The translations under genes were made by a program, and so were the position numbers. From Phaeotremella fagi (taxonomy: Eukaryota; Basidiomycota; Tremellomycetes; Tremellales; Phaeotremellaceae), in NCBI GenBank assembly GCA_001599715.1, contig BCHU01000002.1, positions 2,232,001 to 2,296,000 of the forward strand: a stretch of DNA of 64,000 nt. The letters are read 5' to 3'. The notes beneath the pieces are model-generated. The model was not told the DNA's origin. It did no database searches and saw nothing but the letters and a program-made list of their open reading frames with translations. Positions within the stretch are counted from its first letter, which is position 1. Every line of letters begins with the position of its first letter. Shown piece by piece: positions 1 through 11,488 of the stretch.

Positions 1-396
1 TTTCTTATATCCAGGCGACGGTGAAGGTGATAGTTTTGAACTGTGTTTAAAGCGTTCCTTCCATTGAATGAATCGGAATGCATTGGATCTGAGATTTGGT
101 ACGTGTGTATACAATTGATAGGGTTGGTTATTCGAGGACGTGTTCTGCATGCATGGGTTGCGATAATGATCTACATGGTGGATGAAGGATGGAAGTGAAA
201 GTGAAAGTGCAAGTGCAAGTGGAATAAACGTTTGAGATATCTTCGTAATCAACTTAGAAAAACATTGTCTTCTTCTTCTTTATTTCCATCTCACCTCGAA
301 TGCATCTCGAATCCTCTTCATTCTTGATCAACCTTCATTCTTAATCTCTCTATCGAAGCAGTCATTCATGTCACCATCCCAAAAATATGACATCCA
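1..396. other. 5' flank of the Virilizer-like gene
   Basis: No gene was recognised here. The stretch holds the presumed promoter and 5' leader of the gene starting at 397. It has pyrimidine-rich tracts typical of fungal leaders from about 270 to 360 and a short GAAAGT/GCAAGT hexamer-like repeat near 195-221. Confidence 0.5.
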
Positions 397-2164
397 ATGA
401 TCAACTCAATCGAGCAACCTACCACCCCGACTCCGACTCTTACTCCCATCCCTCAACTCCTCTATCACACAGCATCATCATCACTCTACCCCACCAACTC
501 TGATCAAAATGTCCTATCCATAAGATTTCCTTCTGCAGTCAGGATCTCTTCTGTAAGAATAACTCCTGAGGGTGTAAATTCTTTTCACGGCTTGGGGTAA
601 GTTCAGTTGAATGTGGATTAGCCAAACTGATGGTTTCGTTGTTAGTGTGACACCCTCTTCTTGGGATGGGGAACTTTTCTTCAATATCTCACCGAGTGAT
701 CCGGTTAATGCTATGGTATCGACTAGGATAACTTTTGGATCTGCTGGATACGATTTGGATTTCCCTATTGATATGCCAGATGGGGTGAGTTTGTTGGATT
801 CTACATTGATGGTCGTTAATCCATAGCGCTAGATCACTACTCGTTTGATGATACTTAGAGCTCCAATCAAGGTCATCACTTTGTCAATCTACGGATACAC
901 CGATACTGTCTCTACGATGAAGTCAGACCCTTCTGCAGAGGTAAGACAAGATCTGAATTGGGTTACATCCTGGATTGGAGGATATGATAATCTCTTGGCT
1001 GTCATCCAAAACCCTTCTTGCGATTTCACGTTACGGTCAAAAGCTTTACACTGCTTGGATTTAATGATTGCCAATGATTCTTCTCTCTTGACCGACCTTT
1101 TTACTCATAACATTTTTGTCTACATCTTCTCCCCGGATTATCTTGAATACACCAGTTCAACTAGATCAGCCATCCTCTCAAACCCCCAGTATGTTCTACG
1201 AGAAGAACTGCGACCGTATGTCCCAGTAACACACCCTCTCTTCCCGTTGATTTCTTTCGATGGTGACGAGAAGAGATGGGAGGCATGGAGAAGGCTAGAT
1301 CTGGGATTAGCATCTCTTTTGGTACTTTTGGAAAATATCACCCAATCCTCGAAGGAATTGTTGGATATACCTATCAACGGGACTCAAAGCAATCTATCGA
1401 AGTTGCTTGAGATCGCTGAATATCTTTCCGAGACCGATGACAAAGATTCTGAAAGAAGTTTAGAAATTATACTGGAGATCATACCGCATATTTCACCCTC
1501 GCCAAAGGTCATCTCTCATTTGGCTCGGAGGATCCCTACACTAGCGGTAAAATCAATGATGCAGGGTTCGAAACCGCCTTCACTAGATTATCTCTCTAGT
1601 TGTCCAGGAGTCGTTTTGGAATCTTTGGGATTGGTTTCGACATACGTAGTCCGTGGGAAATCTTGTTATGAAACCGCTCAACAACTCGCTTCACCATTCT
1701 TGGAATTGGTAGGGAAGGATGATCCCGTTCGAACCTTCTTCACTCCATTGTCAATAATAACCGACGATAAATCTTATCCAGATACGATCAAAGGAAGATC
1801 TCTAACAAGATTCCTTTCATCCATCAATACCCTCCAAGAATCCAATCTCAAACACCAAATAACCCCAGAGAACCTCCTTTCAATAATCGCACCGAATTTA
1901 CTAGGATCCCTGAAAAGATCAACGAAACCGCTATTCAGCATTGAATCTTCTTTACCACTCACCACGCCTGATTCGGGTAATCAAGCTTCAACATGGGCTG
2001 GGAAGGTTTATACCTCGCACGAATTTAGATCTAGAGAACATGTTGGCACTGGAGGTGGATTGGGTTTGGGGATTCAAGGGTTGGGTAGTACAGGTGGATT
2101 GGGGGTTTCGGGGAAAGGTGCTAGACCTGCTAGTAGACATGTTGATGAGGTTCAACGGGGGTAG
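397..2164 (+). CDS. Virilizer-like protein (VIR_N domain), m6A-writer subunit
   Basis: This is the fungal relative of Virilizer/VIRMA, the scaffold of the nuclear mRNA N6-adenosine methyltransferase complex. I read three exons (397-596, 646-784, 833-2164) with phases that join, giving about 556 residues. The N-terminal 140 residues follow the VIR_N pattern: a leading hydrophobic strand (LLYHTA), then IRFPSAVRISSVRITPEG, then a WDGELFFN strand, and finally KVITLSIYGY. The last strand is the hallmark end of that domain and lies just after the second intron. The remaining roughly 400 residues are helical without a recognisable motif and end in a Gly-rich basic tail, as in many Virilizer proteins. 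The protein is much shorter than animal VIRMA. The function is inferred from the N-terminal domain only. Confidence 0.7.
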
Positions 2165-2514
2165 GAGGGAGAAGGGGATAGGATAGGTGATAGGGTGAAG
2201 GGCAAATGGGACTTTAGCACGCTGGGAGAATTCCAATTTACGAAATTTACGACTTTTTACGGTACGATCTTGGTGTGACGATGTTATACATGCCTATAGC
2301 TTTATAGGAGACGTGCAGAGAATGTGTTGAGATGTAGATTAGACCAATACAAATGTTTGGATGTACTTCATTTACTGTACTGAGTACAGTCGGTTACCAC
2401 CGGTAGCAACATCTAGCATGCGACCACTTTTACATCCATCCGATAAGATCTTTATTGTTGTTATTTTCATCTTTCTGTCTTCATTTTCATCTTCTTCAAA
2501 CATAGTGTAACACG
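2165..2514. other. Intergenic, promoter of the C2H2 factor
   Basis: No coding sequence was seen. The stretch contains the 3' end of the Virilizer-like transcript and a T/C-rich leader immediately before the ATG at 2515. Confidence 0.4.
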
Positions 2515-5163
2515 ATGAAATCAAATGCTGAGGCTGGTTCAAGTAAAATGCTTATCTGTGAGGAACCGAATTGTGGGAAATCATTCACCAGAAGAGTGAG
2601 ATCTTGTTTGTTTATGGCTCTCGTAATACTGACTTCTACAGGATCATTTATTGAGACATGCTGTTAATCGTATGTATTTGTTAATCTATATCAAATGACA
2701 ATCCGTTACTGAAGTCTGTATCCTCTTAGACACCTCACCTCAATTTCATTGTTCAATCTGCAGTCGGTCGTTCCAAAGGGCGGATCTCTTACAACGACAT
2801 GAAAAGCGTCAAATCTGTTCTAGCGATGATGCCGTCTCCAACAAACGACGTAGAAGTGATACAGAGGGTCAAACGATCTTAATGAATTCAATAACGACTT
2901 CAGAGTCTATGGTTGATCATCTGCCTATACCGGATCCACCTGTTCTACCTATGCGATCGATATCAGATTTCTCCATACCGAATTCGAATTCGGATTTCAT
3001 AATTGATTCAACGGGTTTTGGGAATTTATCTACTATGGTTCCTATGATCAATAACAACGGGAATGATAGCAATCAAAGTAATAATAACAACACTATGAAC
3101 AACAACAATAACAACAACAACGGGAATATCAACCAATTGAACAATTTCACATTTCCAGATAATTCTGAATGGGGTTTCGATTTTTGGCAACCTGAACAAT
3201 GGGAACCTCTTTTCCAAGAATCAAACACTTTCCAATTCACCGATCCAGTATTCGAAATGCCTTGGGATTTACCTGCTACAGATATCATGCGTCAGGTCGG
3301 GAATCAAGAGAATGATGTTGCCGTTAGTCTAGGTTTATTAGCGAAATTACAGATGGTGTATAATGTCAGTCTTTTACATTTTGGTCGTGGATATATGCTG
3401 ATGAATCAATTCTACAGGAGCTCGATTTCTCGCTCAACTTCTTGTCGGAATCTTTAAAGGAATACTGGAAATCAATTGCACCTGTATATCCTTTTGTTCA
3501 TCGAGGTACATTCGATATCGACACGGCACCAGTGGAATTAGTTATCATGATGGCCATAGTCGGTTCAATCCATTTATCACCAAATTCGAATGTGATCCAT
3601 CCACAAAGTGGTCGTACAGGTTTACGTCGACTTGTTTCGAAAATCCGTGGAACTTTGGTACAAGAATGTGGACTCGACATGGCGATTTCGACACTTCAAA
3701 CTTTCGCGCTTTGTCATGTTCACGATGTATGGTTTGGAACTACTGAATCACTGTTTGTCGCCCAATGCATGTGGCCGATCATGTCCGCTCATAGTCGAAA
3801 GAAGGGAATTGGAGTAGCTGGGAAAACGAACACTGATACAATTGAAGAAGTCGCTTGGAACGCTTGGGCAAAAGATGAAGGTAAGATTCGATTCTGAAAC
3901 AGTTATTGACAGGAATAGAACGTCGACGTGCAGCGTATTGTATTCTCATGATTGACACCCAATTATCATCTTTCTGGAATCAACATCCCTCACGTCAACT
4001 ATCAATTTTCGCTCATAACCTAAATCTACCCTGTCCAAAATCACAATGGGAGGCTATGTCTGCAACGGAATGGTGGAGAGTTAGTATCCTCCAATCTCAA
4101 CATCCATCACCTGTTCCCTCCAATAAAAAATCTCGTGCTGGTTATTTACCAGGTTTACATCCTGAATTTCAAGTTCATGTGGTTTCTGATGGTTATTCGT
4201 CAGCTTTGCTCTCTGCTTTAGCTACTGAACAGCTTTTACCTTTTACTGTTGATTTGGATAATTCGCTTAGTACTGAACTTGTACTTACTGGTTTATCGGC
4301 TATTGCTTGGGATTGTAGAACGAGAGGTGGAATGGGGATTCGGTTTAGGGATGGTGCTAAACATTGGCGACCTATTGTATTGAAAGGTAGGTTACTTTTC
4401 TTGGTTTCATTGCTGAGAACGTAGCTGTGGTCAACTTAAGAGCTTCCTACGAAGCTGGAGTTGCGTCTGTTGGTGCAACACATGAAACTCGATCGATGAG
4501 GGATACATTCGCGATATCCATCATCGCTATCCTCAGTGATATGTAGGTGTATTTGAATGATCATTACTGACCCCCAGACCTATGTTGCAAGTCGCAGCAG
4601 GAGCAACTATTATCTGTGGAGCTTCTAGTGAGTTATAGAATTTGAACTATCTGATGACTTTTAGTTGGACCACGTCAATACGCCGATGCAAAACGTCGTT
4701 TGAGATTATGGGCCAAAACAGAAGACGCCTGGACGTGTTTCTGGCAATCTGCGCGATATCTTCGGGAAACTCTTGATGGCGAATGGGGAATCTATTCAAG
4801 TTGGGCGATATATCTTACAACTGTATGTCTTCTCCCCAACCAGTTCGAAAAACACTAAACAGATACATGTCTTAGCTCGTCTGCTGGGCGTATTCATGGG
4901 CAGGAGAGAAAGGGGATCGATTGATACCATCAACAAACCTTGGTGATCGATACGAAAAATCGAATCTGGTCTTGAACAGGATTCTTCAATCCTCAAAAGC
5001 TGATGTTTTCGATGTCGGGATCGCTGATTTGATCGCTACCGCTGCTGACCGATTGGGGAAATGTGGGTTACCTAATAGTAGAGATGTTGGGGGTGAGATT
5101 GAGGGTGAATCGAGTGAACTGTTGTGGAGACTTATTGGTGGTGGGCCTGGTAAGAGGGTTTAA
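2515..5163 (+). CDS. C2H2 zinc-finger transcription factor with fungal middle-homology region
   Basis: This is a nuclear DNA-binding regulator. Two C2H2 fingers sit at the N-terminus. The first (CEEPNCGKSF...H...H) is split by two introns in the first 200 bp. The second is CSICSRSF...H....C, with Cys replacing the last His. A polar Asn-rich linker follows (AAC/AAT runs near 3086-3120). Then comes a fungal_trans-like region with LKEYWKSIAPVYPFVHRGTF, the usual first helix of that domain. I read nine exons: 2515-2595, 2642-2669, 2730-3364, 3418-3880, 3913-4386, 4425-4542, 4578-4627, 4665-4822 and 4876-5163. This gives about 764 residues with consistent phases. The donor near 3356/3365 is ambiguous. 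Several introns are very short (32-37 bp). The target genes are unknown. Confidence 0.8.
3086..3122 (+). repeat. AAC/AAT trinucleotide run coding poly-Asn
   Basis: Consecutive AAC/AAT codons encode an Asn-rich stretch in the C2H2 factor. This is a microsatellite-like, low-complexity linker that is likely variable in length between strains. Confidence 0.8.
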
Positions 5164-5425
5164 TGGTGGGGTTCGGTCAGGTTTGGGTTTGGGCTTCTTG
5201 GGGATTTGTACTATGTACAATCAATTCATTTTTTTCTGAGATCAGTTTCATGGTTTATACCATCGTGTAAATTTACTTTGACCTTGTTTGGGACTGGTGT
5301 ACTCCAAAAAGTATGACATTGATCGTAGACTCCACAGTGATCTGTGGATGCAATCACGCTGCTCTTGACGATGATCAAAGACCGTAACAAAAATGCATCG
5401 AAGTACTAGTACAGTAACATCCTAT

Positions 5426-6957
5426 CTACCATCCCTTCCCTGGGACCCAGACATCAACAACAGTATCGCCACCATCTTCAACGATATAGAACCAATTATA
5501 ACAAGCACAAACCAAACAAGCATGTTGAGGGACGATCTGAATCTTCTGACCCAATTCCAACTTCTGAATCTCTTTCTGTTCTTGACCCAATCTCACGAAT
5601 GATTCCGTGGGTCGATGAACAAGGGTTCCATGTTCTTGTGAGATTCTACCCAAATCCCATGAATCCGCTTCTGGAGTGATGACGTGACCGAAACCTGGTA
5701 ATGGTCCTACATCTTTTGAGACGGCCAGAGCTCCTGCATCGCACATCGCTTCGTTTCTATGGGGATAGATTGAAACTACCGTCGCGAGAACTGACATAGC
5801 TACGTCGGAATGTTTGATGAGTGACGTGGAGAGTTGTTGTAAATCGCATAAACAGTAACAACCAGCGTGTCTAGTGGAATCAGTTTTGGAGTTACTTTCG
5901 TTCGAAGCTTGACTTACAATTCCAATTCCCCTTGTAAACCCTCAAATTGCTTGATGGTTTCTTGGGTAGCAGCATGTGCAGTCGGTGTTGCACCAACACT
6001 CAAAATCCATGATCCAGTTGCACCAAGTGATCTAGCAAGTGTTGCTGCTGAATTCACACAATCAATTTCACCTTTGAAGAAATCGGAGGCTGTCGAGAGG
6101 GTTTTGGATGCGTATGATTGACCGAAATCTGGATCACGTATCAGTAGGTATACGTTTCGTAGCTGACACTTTACTTACGAGAGTAGAATCCAAAAATTTC
6201 AACAGCTGTACTTGGGATTGCAGCGTTCAACAGATCCTTCATTTCTTGAGATGTCGGTGGTAAACCAGCTCGTCTATTTGACTTAGCCAACGAAGTTACG
6301 TTCTATTCAGTAATAACGACTCACCTTCCACCACCATCAACCTTAATGAAAACAGACCAAGGTGAAGATCTCCCAACTCTCTGATTGAAATCTTCCAATA
6401 ACCCAACTTGACCAGCGTTATCCAACATAAGTCTGATACTAGCTTTACTTCCAATTTTTGATTGACAATCGTTCAGATCTTCAATCTTATCTGCTGAGAT
6501 TGGTAAACTGTAGAGAATCTATCGAGGGTTAGCTTCCTACGATAACAACGACATAATCCACTTACATCATCAACCAGACCTTGTTGAATTAACTCTGATT
6601 CAACGATTTGCCAAACTTCTGGCATGGTTGAACAGATCAAAGCCTTGACTCCATTAGAAGCCTTGACTTGAATCCTAGTACCCTCAATGGTTTTATGTGC
6701 TAATGAATCAATCAATAAAACCGACTACAACTCAGGACAAGGAATGACTTACTTTTCACATGTGCCCTAAATTTCATACCTCTCTTTTCAGTCTCTGAAG
6801 TAACTCTCTCACAATTATCTTTGAATTTCTTGATATCAATGATACAAGCTGGTGTACGAAGTTGATTCAATTTTTTACCGACGAATTCATCTTGAAGAGC
6901 TTGTTTGGACGGTAGGGATAGTAAAGAAAGGGGAGTGAATGTTGATACGGTTGTCAT
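5426..6957 (-). CDS. DSD1: D-serine dehydratase (Dsd1-type, PLP and zinc dependent)
   Basis: The enzyme converts D-serine to pyruvate and ammonia and belongs to the fold-type III PLP family (alanine racemase-like N-terminal barrel plus a D-serine dehydratase-like C-terminal domain). Six exons (6957-6753, 6699-6566, 6518-6325, 6273-6179, 6128-5918, 5870-5426) give 427 residues, almost the length of yeast Dsd1. The motif KFRAHVKTHKT spans the first intron and contains the PLP lysine. SVGATPTAHA is the conserved central motif. The C-terminal PEADSWDLGRISQEHG and PQHACL contain the His and Cys expected to bind zinc. It lies head-to-tail downstream of the N-acyl-D-amino-acid deacylase on the same strand, so the two are likely functionally linked. 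Assignment is strong; D-threonine aldolase is a less likely alternative. Confidence 0.92.
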
Positions 6958-7422
6958 TTTGGATGAGTGCGCTGAGACAGAATCTTCAAAATCTGGTTTT
7001 GTAGTTTTGGTCCTTTTATTCGTAAATCAACTACGTCCACTTGTTGTTCAGATTCAACTTTTATTGATTTGACTGCCGCTGTAATGTTGCGCCCTCGTCT
7101 ACATTTGATTATTTTACCGTATAAAGTAAGCCGATTATCTGGTTGTAAGCCGAAGATAAAGAAAGTAAGAAAATGAAGTAACCGGGTTGGGTGGGGGTGG
7201 CAGGGTGGGTGGGAGATACAGCTTAAACGAAGGTGGGTGTATTCATCTGGAGCGTCATTGGCTGGAGGGTGGACACGAATGACGATGAAGCTACATAGAC
7301 ATGCAGACTCGTCGTGCAAAATTCAACAGAGTTCTAGAACCAAGTCCAATTCCAGCTTCTGCAGCAACTTCACGACCAAAAAATACATGCACTCCTACTG
7401 TCCAAACCTAAATGTACAATCT
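6958..7422. other. Intergenic between deacylase 3' end and DSD1
   Basis: This is the promoter of DSD1 (transcribed leftward). It holds the G-rich tract at 7184-7213. It also holds a minus-strand segment (about 7291-7400) that stays open and looks protein-like, discussed in the findings. No ATG-initiated gene was found. Confidence 0.4.
7184..7213 (+). other. Candidate G-quadruplex tract upstream of DSD1
   Basis: Six runs of three or more G separated by 1-5 nt lie on the plus strand, about 227-256 bp upstream of the DSD1 ATG. They are C-rich on the coding strand. A very similar tract lies upstream of the neighbouring deacylase. Confidence 0.55.
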
Positions 7423-9352
7423 CTACAAACCACAAGCTGTAACTCTACCATCCTTCCTTCTTCTCAAAGATCTACCAGCTCTCTGTCTAGTCATAACACC
7501 CTCATCAAGAGCGATAACACCGTTAACCAAAACGAATCGAATACCTCTAGAAGGTAATTTCGGTTTCTCGTATGTAGCCATATCTTTGATAGTTTCAGGA
7601 TCAAAGAGGACTAAATCAGCTGCTGATCCAACAGCTACACAACCTCTTTGGGGATACATGTTTAATCGTTTTGCTGGACGGGAGGTGAGGTGGGCGATCA
7701 TATTTGCAATAGTTTCGAGTTTTAGATCACGAGCGTAATGTCCTGGTGGTTTTGTTAGATGTTGGGATCCTGATTCACATCTGATGGCTTACCTAAAAAC
7801 CTTGGGAAAGTTCCGTATGCCCTTGGATGAGTCATTTTACCATGTAGAATACCGTCACTTCCGGAAGTATGGGTCGCATGTTTCATGATCAATTGAACAT
7901 TCTCTTCGTTCCCCATATGCATTATACAACTAGTTGCCAATCTGTCTTTGACGAGGATATTGAAAAAAACTTCAATAGGCGCAACGGCTAACGATTGAGC
8001 AATCTCTGAAATTCGTTTACCGGAATAAGTTGATAAATCTGGATGAGTAGTTGATCCAACCTAAACGTCAGGACGAATTCAGTTCATGATGACTTACCTG
8101 GATTTCCTCCCAGTTGGTTGGAATTCCATGACCACCATCACAACCTGTGATCTCAACTGCGATTCTCATTTTCTCTCTTAAAGTTTCATCATCAAGTCGA
8201 CGGAGTGTTTCTTCTGGACCACCTGAACTTGCCCATGATGGTAGAAGTGAAGCCAGAGTAGTACAACCAGGTAAATAAGGATAGGTGTCGAGTGTAACTT
8301 GAACACCTTCTGAAATAGCTTGGTCGATCATGTTGATGAGATCTGGAGCTTTCCCTTTATTCTCGCTAAAGTTCATTGTTGCGTGAGTGAGATCTAATTG
8401 TCAGTACAAGCTCATAATGATAACCTACGAATTGGACATCCAGTTGAACGCCCTAAATCTAACATTTCACCATACGAATCTAAAGCTTTATGTCCGTACG
8501 ATCGATGATGTGGGGCGTAGTATGCTCCAGGGAATTCTTCTGATAACGTTTTGCAAAGTACAGCAAGTTCTGATGTTGAAGCGTACATTCCAGGAGTGTA
8601 TGTGAGACCACTAGACGTCAATTGATTTCTTTCTCAGCACTCACCTAGACATCCCAACCGCACCTTGTGACATGCACTCTCTCAAGATTTTTACTTGATC
8701 CTGAATCTCATCTGGTGTGGCTACTGAATCATAAGGACCAACAGCGAGTAAACGAAGATTTCCCTGCAGATCAGTAACAGTCATTTCATATGACCTACCT
8801 GTGGACAGAGCATAGCAACGTTCGTAGCCGTACCGTTTCGATCTAAGCAATCTAGATAACCACCTATAGTCTCCCATTCAAACATCCCGATACCTTTTAA
8901 AGTCGTTTGACATTCTTCGTCTGAGGGGTTACCGTTCCAACCAGCGATTTGATCACGGATAGCGCGTAGTTGTTCGATAGATCTTGTTGGAGCATAAGAG
9001 ATACCATCTTGACCAACGACTTCGGTCTGTTTTTTCATTAGCTTAGATCCAAAACATTGGTTTGTGGACTCACCGTACAACCCTGTGAGATTTTAGGCTC
9101 ATGATCAGGATGAGTCAAAAGATACAAATCAGAATGAGCGTGCATGTCGATGAAACCAGGCGATAGGAAATGACCTTTGGCTTCAATACGTCGCACATGT
9201 GATGGTACAGACACATCTAGATTCTCTTGAATCTTGGTGATGATTCCATTAGAAATCAAAACATCAGCAACGAAAGGTTGTTGATCTTCTTCACCCGTTA
9301 CGATAGTGGGTGAAAGGAAAAGTAAATCTTGAGCTGGTAAAGTGAATGTCAT
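7423..9352 (-). CDS. N-acyl-D-amino-acid deacylase (D-aminoacylase)
   Basis: This amidohydrolase-superfamily enzyme removes the acyl group from N-acyl-D-amino acids, freeing D-amino acids. Seven exons (9352-9074, 9026-8799, 8763-8645, 8610-8429, 8393-8098, 8060-7793, 7742-7423) join in phase to give 563 residues. Key motifs are PGFIDMHAHSD (metal-binding HxH), TEVVGQDGISYAP, GLTYTPGMYAS, HHRSYG, LTHATMNF, and the C-terminal GSAADLVLFDPETIKD, which is the usual composite-domain return. An N-terminal beta-sandwich strand pair precedes the barrel. The next gene on the strand is D-serine dehydratase, fitting a D-amino-acid salvage route. The extreme C-terminus after RAGRSLRR is less certain. No signal peptide is visible, so a cytosolic location is likely. 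Confidence 0.9.
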
Positions 9353-9544
9353 TGTGGATGTGAATTTTTAACGGTAATGGTGATGGTAATGATAAATTGT
9401 TAAGGAGAGATTTTACTTTTCATCGTATGAATTTATTTCACTTGGATCCTGCTTTGGATATGGCTACGACTAGTCTGGATATGGTGGGGTAGACTGATAG
9501 ATAGTAGGCCATGGATCCAGTATCATTATCATCCTCAAAGTGGA

Positions 9545-9565
9545 GGGGGTGGGGTGGGGGGTGGG
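9545..9565 (+). other. Candidate G-quadruplex tract upstream of the deacylase
   Basis: The pattern is G5-T-G4-T-G6-T-G3, four G-runs with single-nucleotide loops, the most stable class of quadruplex-forming motif. It lies 193-213 bp upstream of the deacylase ATG. Confidence 0.7.
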
Positions 9566-9843
9566 TTATGCCGTTGGTAAATTACGGCGGAAAGGTTAAG
9601 TAACCCTGGGGGTCCTGCATAATCCCGATACAGTACAAGTACATTGTGTACTTTATTAACATGGAGATGAGAAGAACGAAGTGTATGAAGGAATAGCTAT
9701 AGCCTTGTGTTCAATGAGATGTCGATGCTGTGATACCAAAACCTCCTTTTGAATGCAGTAATCTATTTGTAGATGTAACGACGTGACGTAGTGAAGCACT
9801 GCCCCGTTCTTCTTGGCGAGCACCGGATCCGACTCCTTCTAGG

Positions 9844-9849
9844 TATAAA
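9844..9849 (+). promoter_or_regulatory. TATA box of the LURP-one-like gene
   Basis: TATAAA lies 53 bp before the ATG at 9897, followed by a C-rich leader. Confidence 0.55.
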
Positions 9850-9896
9850 GAGCTCCACATCCAACCACCCCCCTCCTCGTTCTTCAACCATCAACA

Positions 9897-10663
9897 ATGG
9901 GTCTTTTCAGTAAATCTAAACCATATGAAGAAATTCCTCCAGAGCCTTTAGAGCCTGTCTCACCCCCCCTTGGCATCCATCAATCTTATATCAAGAATGA
10001 ACCGATTACTCTCCTCATCAATCATAACATGACAACTTGGTCTAAGGTAGGTAGAAACTTTATATTTTTGAAATATTGGACCAACAAAGACGTTTAGGAA
10101 GTGTTCACTATTCCAGATACCAATGGAAACCGTATTTTCAACTGTGATGGGAGAAGTTATGCGAAACACCATTCTATCACTGATCTTGAGGGCAATTTGT
10201 TATACGACCTGAAAAATAAATTCTCCAAGAAGAAATATTATATCGCTGAGGATAAAGATGGTAAAGAGGTATTCAGTGTTCATCAACGTTGGAATCGTAA
10301 GTCGTTATAATATCAGTACTGTAGCTGATGATATGACTTAGTGAAAATGGTTGGAATGGATGTTACATTCAAAGACGTCCAATCTCAACAGGACGTAAAC
10401 ATACTCTTCGAAAACAATAGTTCAGGTAACAAAGCTGAACTCAAGATAGATGGCAAAGTGATTGCTAGATTAAATAAAGATAGTGGGAGCTTTCTGAGTC
10501 ATGAGACTGTAAGTTGTATCCTGATGTATCGAGACATTTCCACTGACTTTTCAAGTTCGCACTTGATATCGCACCTGGTATTGACATTTCAATGATTGTT
10601 GCAATGTGCACTGCTTATATTGAAACCAAGAACCTTCATGAGACAATCGCAGTTGTTCATTAG
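9897..10663 (+). CDS. LURP-one-related / tubby C-terminal-like protein
   Basis: A small protein (about 207 residues) in four exons (9897-10046, 10098-10296, 10342-10508, 10556-10663) joined in phase. It resembles LOR-domain proteins, relatives of the tubby C-terminal domain and phospholipid scramblases, with alternating beta strands. Recognisable elements are NGNRIFNCDGR, KKKYYIAEDKDGKEVFSVHQRW and the final hydrophobic helix APGIDISMIVAMCTAYIE, which packs inside the barrel in this fold. Its start MGLFSKSK could be N-myristoylated (Gly2, Ser6, Lys7). The molecular function of LOR proteins in fungi is largely unknown. The track-like upstream TATA box suggests an inducible gene. Confidence 0.75.
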
Positions 10664-11488
10664 AGATTCCCAATTACTTGTATCGATAGTATCACCTTTG
10701 TAATCTCTATGAAATAAATGTATTTTTTGACCGTTTGTTTGAGGTCTATTGAATTTCATGTTATCATCCTTCAAATGGCATGGATGTTTCCGTATCAGCA
10801 AAGACCAACCAAATGTTCGGTCAAGGAAATACGGGAGGGATAATTCGGATCACTCGTTTCATTCTGGATAACGAGAAGATAAGAGGTACCGTATTTTGCA
10901 GTCGGCATGAAATTCAACGTCAAAGTTGTCGAGACATTGATAAACGTCTCGGAGAACAGCTCAGGGTCCTGTCGTTGTTACCACAGTTATTTCAGATAAA
11001 ACATCCCTGTTTCTCCACCAAGACCTCTTGAACAAACTGCAATTGTCCCACTCTACTATCCGTCCACTCCCACCCACTCAGTTCGGTCGTCAGAAAAAGA
11101 CGATCATTCTTATCGACATGGAAAGTTGACCTTTGGTTAAGCGGTATCAGTGGCAGAAAGGGACGTCATATCCTTATTATCTTTAAGGTTAAGTAAACCG
11201 TAGATCTAGCCCGTGGTGATTAACGGTTGAATTTGAAGGTAAAAGTGAGTGGGGAATAACCGAGGATCTTGTGATAAGACAATCTTCTAAAATTGTATGG
11301 TAAAAAACTATTCCCCCCACTCATCTACGACTTCATAATTACAAGGTGGGGATGATAATGTGTCATTGAAGATACTGTATCCCTTGTAATCGTTATTTTT
11401 AAGATATATAAGGATGATCAATGGGTTTTCACTTAAGAGAACATCCCCCTCATCACACGACTTGAATTAATTCATCATCTCTTAAACA
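10664..11488. other. Intergenic, promoter of the MFS porter
   Basis: There are scattered short open frames but none with a convincing protein pattern. C-rich patches occur at about 11046-11080 and 11310-11325. A TATA box precedes the porter gene. Confidence 0.4.
11405..11412 (+). promoter_or_regulatory. TATA box of the MFS porter
   Basis: TATATAAG lies about 77 bp before the ATG at 11489. Confidence 0.5.

Larger units (their letters stand above)
9353..9896. other. Divergent promoter region
   Basis: This is the shared upstream region of the deacylase (leftward) and the LURP-one-like gene (rightward). It contains a perfect G-tract (9545-9565) and a TATA box next to the rightward gene. No coding sequence was seen. 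Confidence 0.5.

Noticed and set aside
6958..7319. 121-codon minus-strand ORF upstream of DSD1
   Set aside because: It has low-quality composition, overlaps the DSD1 leader and continues only by chance; no family pattern.
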